DNA from: Candidatus Gastranaerophilales bacterium
Lineage (GTDB): Bacteria > Cyanobacteriota > Vampirovibrionia > Gastranaerophilales > Gastranaerophilaceae
Assembly: GCA_900772035.1 (NCBI GenBank)
Contig: CAAGQE010000003.1
Location: 1 to 21,837 of the forward strand
Direction: 5' to 3'
DNA: 21,837 nt
The first letter of the stretch is position 1, and each line of letters opens with the position of its first letter. A program made the translations under genes and the position numbers. The notes beneath the pieces are model-generated. The model had not been told where the DNA came from, ran no database searches, and saw only the letters and a list, made by a program, of their open reading frames with translations. Of the stretch, positions 14,743 through 21,504 are shown one piece after another.

Positions 14743-14765
14743 GTTAATAAACGAGAAATACACCA

Positions 14766-15383
14766 ATGGCAATGAATGTATCAAAATCTAAAAAAAGAGC
14801 GGTATTTTCGGAGATTAACATTACTCCGTTGACCGATATTTTTCTTGTTTTGTTAATCATAATGATGGTAGTAGCTCCGATGTTCCAGTCGAATGTTGAA
14901 GGTATTACGGTTCCTGAAATCAACAGCGGTATTACGGTTGAAGAAAAAGCAGCGACAGTTGCTATTACAAAGGAAGGTGCGATATTCCTTAACGGAGAAG
15001 AAACAACCTTTGAAAATTTGACCCAAGCGCTTATTGATTTGAAACCTACTCTCCAAAAACCTGAAGTTTTGGTTAAAGCAGATACTGCTGCAAAAAGCCG
15101 TGACATTATGCAGGTTATGAGGGCTGCAAAAGATGCAGAATATGAAAAATTAACGGTGGCAGGCGAGCCGCTCAGCAAAAAAGAACAAAAAGAGTTGCGA
15201 AAAGCAGCGGAAGCAGCCGCTCCCGCACAAGATGTCGGACTTCCCGAATCTGAAGAATACGTTCAAGTGAACGTTGTTCCCGTTTCGGATAATGTTTCGG
15301 AATCAAAAGGCGTTTTCGCGGAAAAACCTGCTGTTAACAAAACCAAAAAATCCGATTTTGCAAATACGGATTGGGAGGAATAA
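14766..15383 (+). CDS. exbD: ExbD/TolR-family protein with C-terminal extension (first copy)
   Basis: A 205-residue single-span protein of the proton motor. SEINITPLTDIFLVLLIIMMV has the essential membrane Asp (Asp24), expected to carry protons. The periplasmic domain (about 45-132) is of normal ExbD type. An additional 70-residue tail (about 137-205) is rich in Lys, Glu and Ala, beginning LSKKEQKELRKAAEAAAPAQ and then turning acidic. Ordinary ExbD proteins end near residue 140, so the tail is an addition, not a part of the core fold. It starts 23 bases after exbB, with a poor ribosome site. Its TAA overlaps the ATG of the second exbD gene by one base. The two copies share the same N-terminal motif and are probably diverged duplicates working as a heteromer. 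Confidence 0.9.
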   Translation: MAMNVSKSKKRAVFSEINITPLTDIFLVLLIIMMVVAPMFQSNVEGITVPEINSGITVEEKAATVAITKEGAIFLNGEETTFENLTQALIDLKPTLQKPEVLVKADTAAKSRDIMQVMRAAKDAEYEKLTVAGEPLSKKEQKELRKAAEAAAPAQDVGLPESEEYVQVNVVPVSDNVSESKGVFAEKPAVNKTKKSDFANTDWEE

Positions 15384-15766
15384 TGGCAAGAAAAAAAGTT
15401 TTTAGCGATATTAACATTACTCCTTTGACAGATATTTTCCTCGTGCTTTTAATCATTATGATGGTTATTGCACCGATGTTGGACCAACAAGGTTTGTCTT
15501 TAACGGTTCCCGAAAATATCGAATCCACGGAAATTAAAGAACATAAAACCGTCAATGTTATGATTGATGACGAAGATAAATTCTTTATCAATGATACGGA
15601 GGTTCCCGCAGATAAACTTGAAGAAGTTATCCGTGAACAAGCGGTGGCTAATCCCGAAGGTGTTGTTATCCAAACGAGCGATGAAACGACTAACGGCGCT
15701 ATGGTTAAGGTTATGGATTCTGCAAGAAATGTCGGTGTTACGGCGATTTCGGTTGCGGAAATATAA
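15383..15766 (+). CDS. exbD: ExbD/TolR-family protein (second copy)
   Basis: A 127-residue single-span motor protein of standard ExbD length. DINITPLTDIFLVLLIIMMV holds the proton-carrying Asp17, followed by a periplasmic domain ending in VGVTAISVAEI. The ATG at 15383 is preferred over an in-frame TTG 12 bases upstream, because GGGAGGA is correctly spaced for the ATG and the start overlaps the preceding stop (TAATG), giving coupled synthesis. Membrane-segment identity to the first copy is very high (ITPLTDIFLVLLIIMMV in both), whereas the periplasmic parts differ, suggesting different partners outside the membrane. It is the last gene of the operon, with a perfect terminator after it. Confidence 0.92.
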   Translation: MARKKVFSDINITPLTDIFLVLLIIMMVIAPMLDQQGLSLTVPENIESTEIKEHKTVNVMIDDEDKFFINDTEVPADKLEEVIREQAVANPEGVVIQTSDETTNGAMVKVMDSARNVGVTAISVAEI

Positions 15767-15794
15767 TTCAAAAATTTCTGTATTTATCAATATC

Positions 15795-15824
15795 AAAAAA
15801 GAGGCTTCAAAGAGCCTCTTTTTT
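15795..15824. terminator. Bidirectional terminator between exbD and the GH57 gene
   Basis: AAAAAAGAGGCT (15795-15806) pairs perfectly with AGCCTCTTTTTT (15813-15824) around a 6-base loop, giving T-runs on both strands. The stop codon of the converging GH57 gene begins at the very next base (15825). Confidence 0.92.
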
Positions 15825-18089
15825 CTATTCTTCAAATTTTTCTTCGGGCTTTTCAGGACGCTTGATTGTGAGCCACAAATCCTGCGGGTACGTTTCTTCA
15901 ACCCTGCCGAAAGTGCCGTTGATGATGAAGAAGTCGACCTTTTCGTTTGCTTTTACACCCAAATCCTCAAACGGGATTTTGATTTCGATTACCTCATCGT
16001 AAACGCTTTCAACGGAATTGTTTTTTTGCATTACCCAAAGGTTGTTCTTCATTGCTTTTGAGAAGAAAAGCGGGAAACTCTTGTTTTGCATAAATGTATA
16101 TTTGAGTTCGTGAGTGTAAGCGCTTTTCAGCAACGTGCCGACGTTTTCGGTTTTGTTCAAAGGTCTTACGGGGGCGGTGTATTCTTCGTTGCCCGTGTTT
16201 ATGTATATGTAAACCTGATAAATCTGTTCGTCATCCGTTGTGAGCGAGTAGGTGTACTTGTTTACGTCAAAAAGGAAGTACAGATTTTCGTAATCGCAAC
16301 CGAAACAAATTCTGTTGAATAATTTGTTTTCTTGAAGCAATGGTGATGCGGGGATGTCGATACTGCCCGAATTGCGCCATTCTTCTTCGTAGTCGAGTTT
16401 TCCGCGCAAAGTCGGAGAGATTAAACCTTTCGGTATTCTGGACGGCTTGCCCGTAAAGGTCGAAAGCGGTTCTTCCAAATTTTGCGGAACGGGTTTGTTT
16501 AAGAAGATGTAAATGTTCTTCAAATGTTCTCTGAAAAGGAAGTCGAACAGTTGGTCCTGTCCAGAATCGTTGGGTTCGCCGTACCACCAGAACCAGTCGC
16601 TGCCCTGTGCGTTGTAAAGTTGTTCATAGGCTGCGGCAATGGCTTCTCTGTCTATGTTTTCTTCTTGTTCAAATCTCTTTAAATCTTCGTAGACGTTGAA
16701 CAAATATCTCCAAGCCATATTTTTGGTGGGTTCTGCTGTCCAAAATCTGAAATCGCGATTTATTCCCGAGCCTGTTTTAATGTCATCAAGATGCTCGATA
16801 TGACCTGCTCTTTCAAGGTATTCCGAGATTTTGACAGTTTCTAAAGTTTCGTCCTCTGAGATGATTTTGTATAATTCGTTTAAGAATTCGATGCCGCCGT
16901 CGGCATAGTTGCGCCAAGCGTTTTCGCCATCCATTGCGATTGTCAAAAGGTGTTTTTCGGACGGTGCGTTTAAGAATTTGTTATAGACGACTTTTATTCT
17001 TTCGTATAAATCTTTTGCAGCGGTTTGAGCGTCGTAGTTGGGGTATTCAAACGAAATCAAATTCGGTAAAACCGCATCTCTAAAGATTATTTTGATGTTT
17101 TTGTCATTTTCAAAATTCATCGAATAAGTTTGGCAAAGCGCGTAGGGGTCTTGATGATAGCCTTTGAAGTCGCGGACAAATTCTTTGTTTATTGTGTTTG
17201 AAAGAATTGTTTCGTCCGACAATGTCCATTCAATACCTGCTTTTGCCATCATTTCAACGACTTCGCGGCTTATGCATTGTTCAGGTGCCCACATTCCTTT
17301 CGGACGGAAACCGAAAACTTCTTCCGTGCGTTTTAAACCTTTTTCGATTTGTGCCATAGCGCAATCGGGCATTTTTATATCGCTTCCGGGGAGCGGGTTT
17401 CTGAGGGAGAAGGTTTTTGCGGTATCCATATCTGCCAAAATCGGCAAAATCGGGTGATAATACGGGCATGTGAGCATATCAATTCTGTTTTCGTAAAGAT
17501 ATTTTTTGAAATTCGGAATGATTTTGCTTATAATATCTCGCTGCGCGTTTATCAAAATTTCTCTGTGCTTGTTTGTGTAGTGTTTGCCTTTTTCTGCAAT
17601 TTCGGCAACTTCGGGGTATTCTGCGATTTGCTCGTCCGTAAACCAAACGAGGTTGAACATCGTCATAATGTCTGAATAACCCGACATAGAAAATTCGTCG
17701 GTGTCGATTTCTTCTTTTGAAAAACGTCTTTGGTACAAATCAATGTATCTGGGGTATTTTGAAATGACGTTGTTGTAATCTAAATCGAAGAAATAGTTCA
17801 GAATAAATTCCATATCGTCGGGAGTAAGTTCTTCGACAGGTGTGAGAGTGAGGTTTTGATGAATGTCTGAAAGTGTGCCGTTTGCATAACCTTCAAGTGC
17901 GTCGAGCAAAACGGGAGAAATGTCAAAGTTTAACTTCAAATTCGGGTATTTTTCGAGATATTTGAGCATTCCCGAATAAGTTTTAACGGCATTTAACCTC
18001 GTCCAAGGCATAAGCATAACTTCATCGTGCTGGGTTTGATAATTCGGTTGATGTAAGTGCCACACAAACGCAATAGATAATTTTTTCAT
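15825..18089 (-). CDS. Glycoside hydrolase family 57 alpha-glucan enzyme (COG1449-like amylase)
   Basis: A 754-residue cytosolic GH57 protein likely to hydrolyse or rearrange alpha-glucans such as glycogen. The start is set at the ATG at 18087-18089, with GGGAGCAGG before it. A longer reading frame reaches 18137 but would place the promoter inside the gene. The N-terminus has WHLHQPNYQ (10-18) and a WTRLNAVKTY region. The probable nucleophile is Glu270 in GMWAPEQCIS, and the probable acid/base is Asp387 in AMDGENAWRNY. Residues after about 530 form a linker and a beta-rich C-terminal domain (about 590-740), probably carbohydrate-binding. GH57 members include amylase, amylopullulanase, 4-alpha-glucanotransferase and branching enzyme; the sequence alone does not decide among them. 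No other glycogen gene is in the window. The gene is monocistronic. Confidence 0.85.
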   Translation of the reverse strand: MKKLSIAFVWHLHQPNYQTQHDEVMLMPWTRLNAVKTYSGMLKYLEKYPNLKLNFDISPVLLDALEGYANGTLSDIHQNLTLTPVEELTPDDMEFILNYFFDLDYNNVISKYPRYIDLYQRRFSKEEIDTDEFSMSGYSDIMTMFNLVWFTDEQIAEYPEVAEIAEKGKHYTNKHREILINAQRDIISKIIPNFKKYLYENRIDMLTCPYYHPILPILADMDTAKTFSLRNPLPGSDIKMPDCAMAQIEKGLKRTEEVFGFRPKGMWAPEQCISREVVEMMAKAGIEWTLSDETILSNTINKEFVRDFKGYHQDPYALCQTYSMNFENDKNIKIIFRDAVLPNLISFEYPNYDAQTAAKDLYERIKVVYNKFLNAPSEKHLLTIAMDGENAWRNYADGGIEFLNELYKIISEDETLETVKISEYLERAGHIEHLDDIKTGSGINRDFRFWTAEPTKNMAWRYLFNVYEDLKRFEQEENIDREAIAAAYEQLYNAQGSDWFWWYGEPNDSGQDQLFDFLFREHLKNIYIFLNKPVPQNLEEPLSTFTGKPSRIPKGLISPTLRGKLDYEEEWRNSGSIDIPASPLLQENKLFNRICFGCDYENLYFLFDVNKYTYSLTTDDEQIYQVYIYINTGNEEYTAPVRPLNKTENVGTLLKSAYTHELKYTFMQNKSFPLFFSKAMKNNLWVMQKNNSVESVYDEVIEIKIPFEDLGVKANEKVDFFIINGTFGRVEETYPQDLWLTIKRPEKPEEKFEE

Positions 18090-18109
18090 AACCTGCTCCC
18101 TTTTTTCTG

Positions 18110-18137
18110 ATTTTATCACGTTTTGAAGATTAATCAA
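18110..18137 (-). promoter_or_regulatory. Promoter of the GH57 gene
   Basis: On the minus strand TTGATT (18132-18137), a 16-base spacer and TAAAAT (18110-18115) preceded by TGA (extended -10). It lies 20 bases before the chosen start codon and overlaps the longer potential N-terminus, which argues against that one. Confidence 0.7.
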
Positions 18138-18387
18138 ACAGTCTGTTTATGCGCGTTTGTAACGATATATTACATGAAAATAGTCAACAAAACCCTTACT
18201 ATACTTGTCTGTTGAAGATGTTGGAAAAAATAATCAAAAAAAATATGGTATTTAAGTTCACATTCACATGTGCTTTTGTTTTAATGTTTATACGATTAAT
18301 AATTTTGGGCATCGGATAATACCGATGAGATTTGGGATTTTACAAAGCCACAAATAGTGGCTTTTTTATTTGCGAAAAATTAAAATT
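18138..18387. other. Intergenic stretch at the left border of the restriction-modification cassette
   Basis: A 250-base gap, AT-rich, with no convincing coding sequence. It contains two plus-strand hairpins close together: CATCGG (18310-18315) with CCGATG (18322-18327), and the strong terminator at 18344-18367. It sits between the promoter of the GH57 gene and the stop codon of the endonuclease gene, both on the minus strand. No plus-strand gene precedes the terminator, so a short untranslated RNA is possible (see findings). No integrase, tRNA or att repeat is visible. Confidence 0.6.
18344..18367 (+). terminator. Intrinsic terminator without an upstream plus-strand gene
   Basis: AAAGCCAC (18344-18351) pairs perfectly with GTGGCTTT (18357-18364) around AAATA, followed by three more T on the plus strand. 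On the minus strand the tail is weak (TTTGTAAAA), but it may also serve as terminator for the endonuclease gene, whose stop is 20 bases away. Confidence 0.75.
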
Positions 18388-19257
18388 TTAAATGGTTGCT
18401 TGCTTTATATTGTTTAAAATTCCTTTTTCTAAATCTTGGATATTATAAATTGTATCCAAAATATCAAAAGTTTCTTCCAAGTTATTTCTGGCACTATTCC
18501 ACCCGCAACCGTCAGTAAACCAAATAAAAGTTATCCCATCTATTGTTGCAACTTCTTGTGCTAATGTTTTATAACTTCTTGCAGTTTCGTTGAGTTTTGA
18601 ACCGCCACTTGAATAAAAATTAGTTTCTATTACATAAATTTGTTTATCTGTTTTAATCACAAAATCAAAGCGTTTTTCCATCTTACCTTTATTTGAAATT
18701 GCGGATAGATTTACGTTCCATTTTTCTTCAATTTCATGAATATACATTTCTTTGAAATAATTTTGCCCTTTTTTAAAACCTGCTTTAATAATAAAACTTT
18801 CAACAAGGTTTTCCATTAAATGACCGCCACGATTTTTACGACCATTACTGTCTAATCCTGTTTCTACTCCAGTTGCATAATCAACCAAATTACTTACAAT
18901 ATGATTTTCTAATAAATCAAAAAGTTTTGTTTTTCTCATAAACATTTTATATTCTTCAATGCTGTAATTACATTTATTAAAAGAAAAATTGTAGTCACCA
19001 TCAGCATCTGTAACAGAAATTTCATTTGAACGGACTGCTAATAGAAGTGGAACGCATTTTAAAGTTTCAGGATATTTTCTAATAATATGTTCAAAATCTT
19101 GCTCAATATCTTTTGAACCTACTAAAGAGTTTAAAATATTTAACTCTACTTTAACATTGTCAACATTTTTATTAACTTTATCAAAATCTACATAATAACA
19201 ATAATCAGCAATACAAGGTCTAAAAGTTGATAACCATTTATTAAAATCTCTAGTCAT
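18388..19257 (-). CDS. DpnII/MboI-family type II restriction endonuclease
   Basis: A 289-residue endonuclease expected to cut unmethylated GATC. It matches the DpnII family in GVETGLDSNGRKNRGGHLME (130-149) and in the catalytic region KRFDFVIKTDKQIYVIETNF, followed by SSGGSKLNETARSYK. Asp198 and Glu211 are the likely metal ligands. As I recall for this family, Asn213 takes the place of the usual Lys in the PD-(D/E)xK motif. It is the last gene of the cassette, 14 bases after the 189-residue protein gene, with AAGGA as ribosome site. Placing the nuclease last in the transcript favours methylation before cutting. Its AT-richness differs sharply from the flanking GH57 gene, a sign of horizontal transfer. 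No frameshift or missing motif is seen, so it looks intact. Confidence 0.9.
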   Translation of the reverse strand: MTRDFNKWLSTFRPCIADYCYYVDFDKVNKNVDNVKVELNILNSLVGSKDIEQDFEHIIRKYPETLKCVPLLLAVRSNEISVTDADGDYNFSFNKCNYSIEEYKMFMRKTKLFDLLENHIVSNLVDYATGVETGLDSNGRKNRGGHLMENLVESFIIKAGFKKGQNYFKEMYIHEIEEKWNVNLSAISNKGKMEKRFDFVIKTDKQIYVIETNFYSSGGSKLNETARSYKTLAQEVATIDGITFIWFTDGCGWNSARNNLEETFDILDTIYNIQDLEKGILNNIKQATI

Positions 19258-19271
19258 AAATATATTCCTTA

Positions 19272-19841
19272 TTAATGATGTGTTGCTGTTGAAACCATTT
19301 GATAGATACTTGTATCACAATTTTTCAATTGTTCCAACAAATTTTTAAACATAAAAGCATGTTCGTAATTTGTTTTTTCTTGTAACATTAATAATCTTGC
19401 CAATAGCATCAGAAAATTCAAACTATATTCACCCTTATCATTTAAAATATTCAAATCAGAATATTTGTCTTTTTGACTTGTTAATAAAGTATCTATATTT
19501 AGTATAGTCAGACGTTCTTCTTCTGATTTAATAGGTTTTGTATCATTCCACAAATTAATCAGCAAATCTAAAAATTTTCTTGTTTTTTCAGGCTCTTGTT
19601 TCATTTTAATTAAAACATCAACAGCCCAATGTATATGTTTTGGCGTTCTTATATTTGACCACTTCCCATTTTCTAACTGTCGATATTTTATTAATATATC
19701 ATATTTACTTAAACTACCCTGGTAAGCCGCAATAATATATTTTCCATTTACTCTTTCTGCAAATAATGGTCTTAAATATCTATCTTCACCTCTTACTTTA
19801 TGTGTCATGTAATCAAATAAATTATTTAAATTTTCTGTCAT
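19272..19841 (-). CDS. Uncharacterised 189-residue protein inside the DpnII-type cassette
   Basis: I do not recognise this protein. It is predicted cytosolic, with no signal peptide, membrane segment, methyltransferase motif or PD-(D/E)xK signature. The N-terminal half is mixed alpha/beta (YMTHKVRGEDRYLRPLFAER, then KYIIAAYQGSLSKYDILIKY and WSNIRTPKHIHWAVDVL). The C-terminal half is helical (SLNFLMLLARLLMLQEKTNY). It starts 2 bases after the Dam-like methyltransferase gene, with GAGG inside that gene's 3' end. It ends 14 bases before the endonuclease gene, so it is made as part of the restriction-modification unit. The DpnII system I know has dpnM, dpnA and dpnB only, so this is an additional component. 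It could be a control, anti-restriction or accessory nuclease protein. None of these roles is shown by the sequence. Confidence 0.75.
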   Translation of the reverse strand: MTENLNNLFDYMTHKVRGEDRYLRPLFAERVNGKYIIAAYQGSLSKYDILIKYRQLENGKWSNIRTPKHIHWAVDVLIKMKQEPEKTRKFLDLLINLWNDTKPIKSEEERLTILNIDTLLTSQKDKYSDLNILNDKGEYSLNFLMLLARLLMLQEKTNYEHAFMFKNLLEQLKNCDTSIYQMVSTATHH

Positions 19842-19843
19842 AT

Positions 19844-20683
19844 TTAATAATTCCTCACTAAAACTTCTGTTATTTTCCCTCTGCCATCAGCATTTGCATT
19901 TATTTGACGGGAAGCAAAAACTTTTTTTATTTCATAATTTGCATATAATTCATTAACTAATTTAGTATCTGAATTTGATAACATAAATTTTACCCCCATT
20001 GAATCCAATTCATCGCACACATCACGCAATTTGAACTGCATATCAATATCAAATCCATCTTTTGTATATGATGTAAAACTGGATGTTTCATTCAATGGAA
20101 CATAAGGCGGATCAAAATATACAAAATCGCCTTTTTGAACTTTATTTAAAATTTCGGAAAAATCAGCACATTTTATTTCAGTCTTTTTTAAAAGTTCAGA
20201 GCAATTTAAAAGATTATTTTCATCTATAATTCTTGGATTTTTATAATTTCCAAATGGAACATTAAATTCGCCTTTAGAATTTACTCTATACATACCGTTA
20301 AAACAAGTTCTGTTTAAATAAATGAAACGGCTTGCTCTTTCTATACTTGAAAGATTTAAAAATTTTTCCGTTCTATCAAGATTGCGGATTTTTAAAAAAT
20401 ATTCTTTTGAAACTTCATGTTTACTTAAATCCTCAATAAGTTTATCAACACAATCTCTAACAACAGAATAAAGATTTATAAGTTCTTTGTTCATATCTGA
20501 AATATACGCATTATCCGGTTGTAATTCAAAAAACAATGCTCCACCACCAATAAAAGGTTCAAAATATCTATTATAATTTTCTGGCATATTTTTTAACAAT
20601 TCAAACATAAGTTGACGTTTACCACCAACCCATTTAACAATTGGATATGTTTCGCTTTTCAATTGTTCTAAAACTACTGCCAT
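19844..20683 (-). CDS. Dam/DpnM-type adenine-N6 DNA methyltransferase (class alpha)
   Basis: A 279-residue enzyme expected to methylate the adenine in double-stranded GATC using S-adenosylmethionine. The order of motifs is class alpha: KWVGGKRQL (17-25), motif I FEPFIGGGALFF (41-52), SDMN (62-65), LNRTCFNGMYRVN (123-135), PFGNY, and catalytic motif IV DPPY (191-194). It closely follows the Dam/DpnM family plan. Its start overlaps the end of the class-beta methyltransferase gene by 10 bases, so translation is probably coupled. The 189-residue protein gene follows after 2 bases. It protects host DNA from the cassette's endonuclease. The gene itself contains a GATC at 20110, which may be a target of its own enzyme. 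Confidence 0.93.
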   Translation of the reverse strand: MAVVLEQLKSETYPIVKWVGGKRQLMFELLKNMPENYNRYFEPFIGGGALFFELQPDNAYISDMNKELINLYSVVRDCVDKLIEDLSKHEVSKEYFLKIRNLDRTEKFLNLSSIERASRFIYLNRTCFNGMYRVNSKGEFNVPFGNYKNPRIIDENNLLNCSELLKKTEIKCADFSEILNKVQKGDFVYFDPPYVPLNETSSFTSYTKDGFDIDMQFKLRDVCDELDSMGVKFMLSNSDTKLVNELYANYEIKKVFASRQINANADGRGKITEVLVRNY

Positions 20684-21477
20684 TGTTTTTCTTTCTTTGA
20701 AAACTCTTGTTCAAATCTTTTTATGGAAAGATCTAAATATTCTTTTTCTAAATCTATTCCTATAAATTTTCTGTCCAATTCTAATGCTATTATACCAGTT
20801 GTTGAACTTCCTGTGAACGGGTCAAGAATTAAATCACCTTTATTGGTCGAGGCAATAATAATTCGCCTTAACAATTCTAAAGGTTTTTGAGTTGGGTGTT
20901 TACCACATCTTTTTTCTGATGGTTTTGGAGTGTCAATTCGCCAAACTGAGCGCATTTGTTTATTTGGCTTCTTAAGAATATCATCGCCCCAATCACTATT
21001 TTTCATTGCTTCGTAATTGAAAGTATGCTTGCTTTTAGGGTCTTTTTTTGCCCATAATAATGTTTCATGACTTGCTGTAAAATATCTGCAAGTCATATTA
21101 GGAGAAGCATTAGGTTTAAACCAGCAAATATCATTTAAGATTTTAAAGCCTGCTTTTTGCAAAGCAAAACCACACGCATAAATTGAATGGTAAGTCCCTG
21201 AAATCCAAATTGTCCCGTTAGGTTTTAGGACTCTTTTACAAGCATTAATCCATTTTTGATGAAATTTAAAATCTTCATCTAAACCCTTGCTTTCATCCCA
21301 TTTTCCTTTGTTTACGGAAACAACTTTGCCAGCGTGACAAGTAATTCCGCCATTAGATAATTTGTATGGAGGATCTGCAAAAATCATGTCAACAGACTCA
21401 GGAGTTGCTTTGTTTAAAATTTCAATACAATCTCCCTTAAATAAAGATATGTTATCCTTTGTATACACCTTTTGCAT
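20674..21477 (-). CDS. DpnA-like adenine DNA methyltransferase (class beta)
   Basis: A 267-residue enzyme of the class-beta layout: the catalytic motif DPPY (35-38) comes first and the AdoMet motif LDPFTGSSTTG (218-228) near the end, after HPTQKP (194-199). In the pneumococcal DpnII system the equivalent DpnA methylates GATC in single-stranded DNA, protecting entering DNA during transformation. That is the most likely role here but it is inferred from arrangement. It is the first gene of the cassette. Its ATG lies only 7 bases after a perfect TATAAT on the same strand and has no Shine-Dalgarno site, so the message may be leaderless, or it may be read through from the transporter gene 27 bases upstream. 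It holds GATC at 20730 and 21372. Confidence 0.92.
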   Translation of the reverse strand: MQKVYTKDNISLFKGDCIEILNKATPESVDMIFADPPYKLSNGGITCHAGKVVSVNKGKWDESKGLDEDFKFHQKWINACKRVLKPNGTIWISGTYHSIYACGFALQKAGFKILNDICWFKPNASPNMTCRYFTASHETLLWAKKDPKSKHTFNYEAMKNSDWGDDILKKPNKQMRSVWRIDTPKPSEKRCGKHPTQKPLELLRRIIIASTNKGDLILDPFTGSSTTGIIALELDRKFIGIDLEKEYLDLSIKRFEQEFSKKEKQWQ

Positions 21478-21484
21478 GTAATTA

Positions 21485-21490
21485 ATTATA
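21485..21490 (-). promoter_or_regulatory. -10 box directly before the DpnA-like gene
   Basis: A perfect TATAAT on the minus strand ends 7 bases before the start codon. There is no good -35 box at 16-18 bases (GAAAAT or similar) and no TGn extension, so the promoter may be weak or activator-dependent. Confidence 0.5.
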
Positions 21491-21504
21491 GTACAAATAC
21501 GATA

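Noticed and set aside
15371..15382. TTG start for the second exbD gene
   Set aside because: The ATG at 15383 has a properly spaced GGGAGGA and the TAATG overlap typical of coupled genes.
18090..18137. Longer N-terminus (16 more residues) for the GH57 protein
   Set aside because: The extra residues are not family-like, the promoter boxes lie inside them, and the internal ATG at 18087-18089 has a good ribosome site.
18170..21480. TTACATG near both ends of the cassette as an attachment repeat
   Set aside because: Only 7 bases match, in opposite orientation, and one copy includes a start codon; this is expected by chance in AT-rich DNA.
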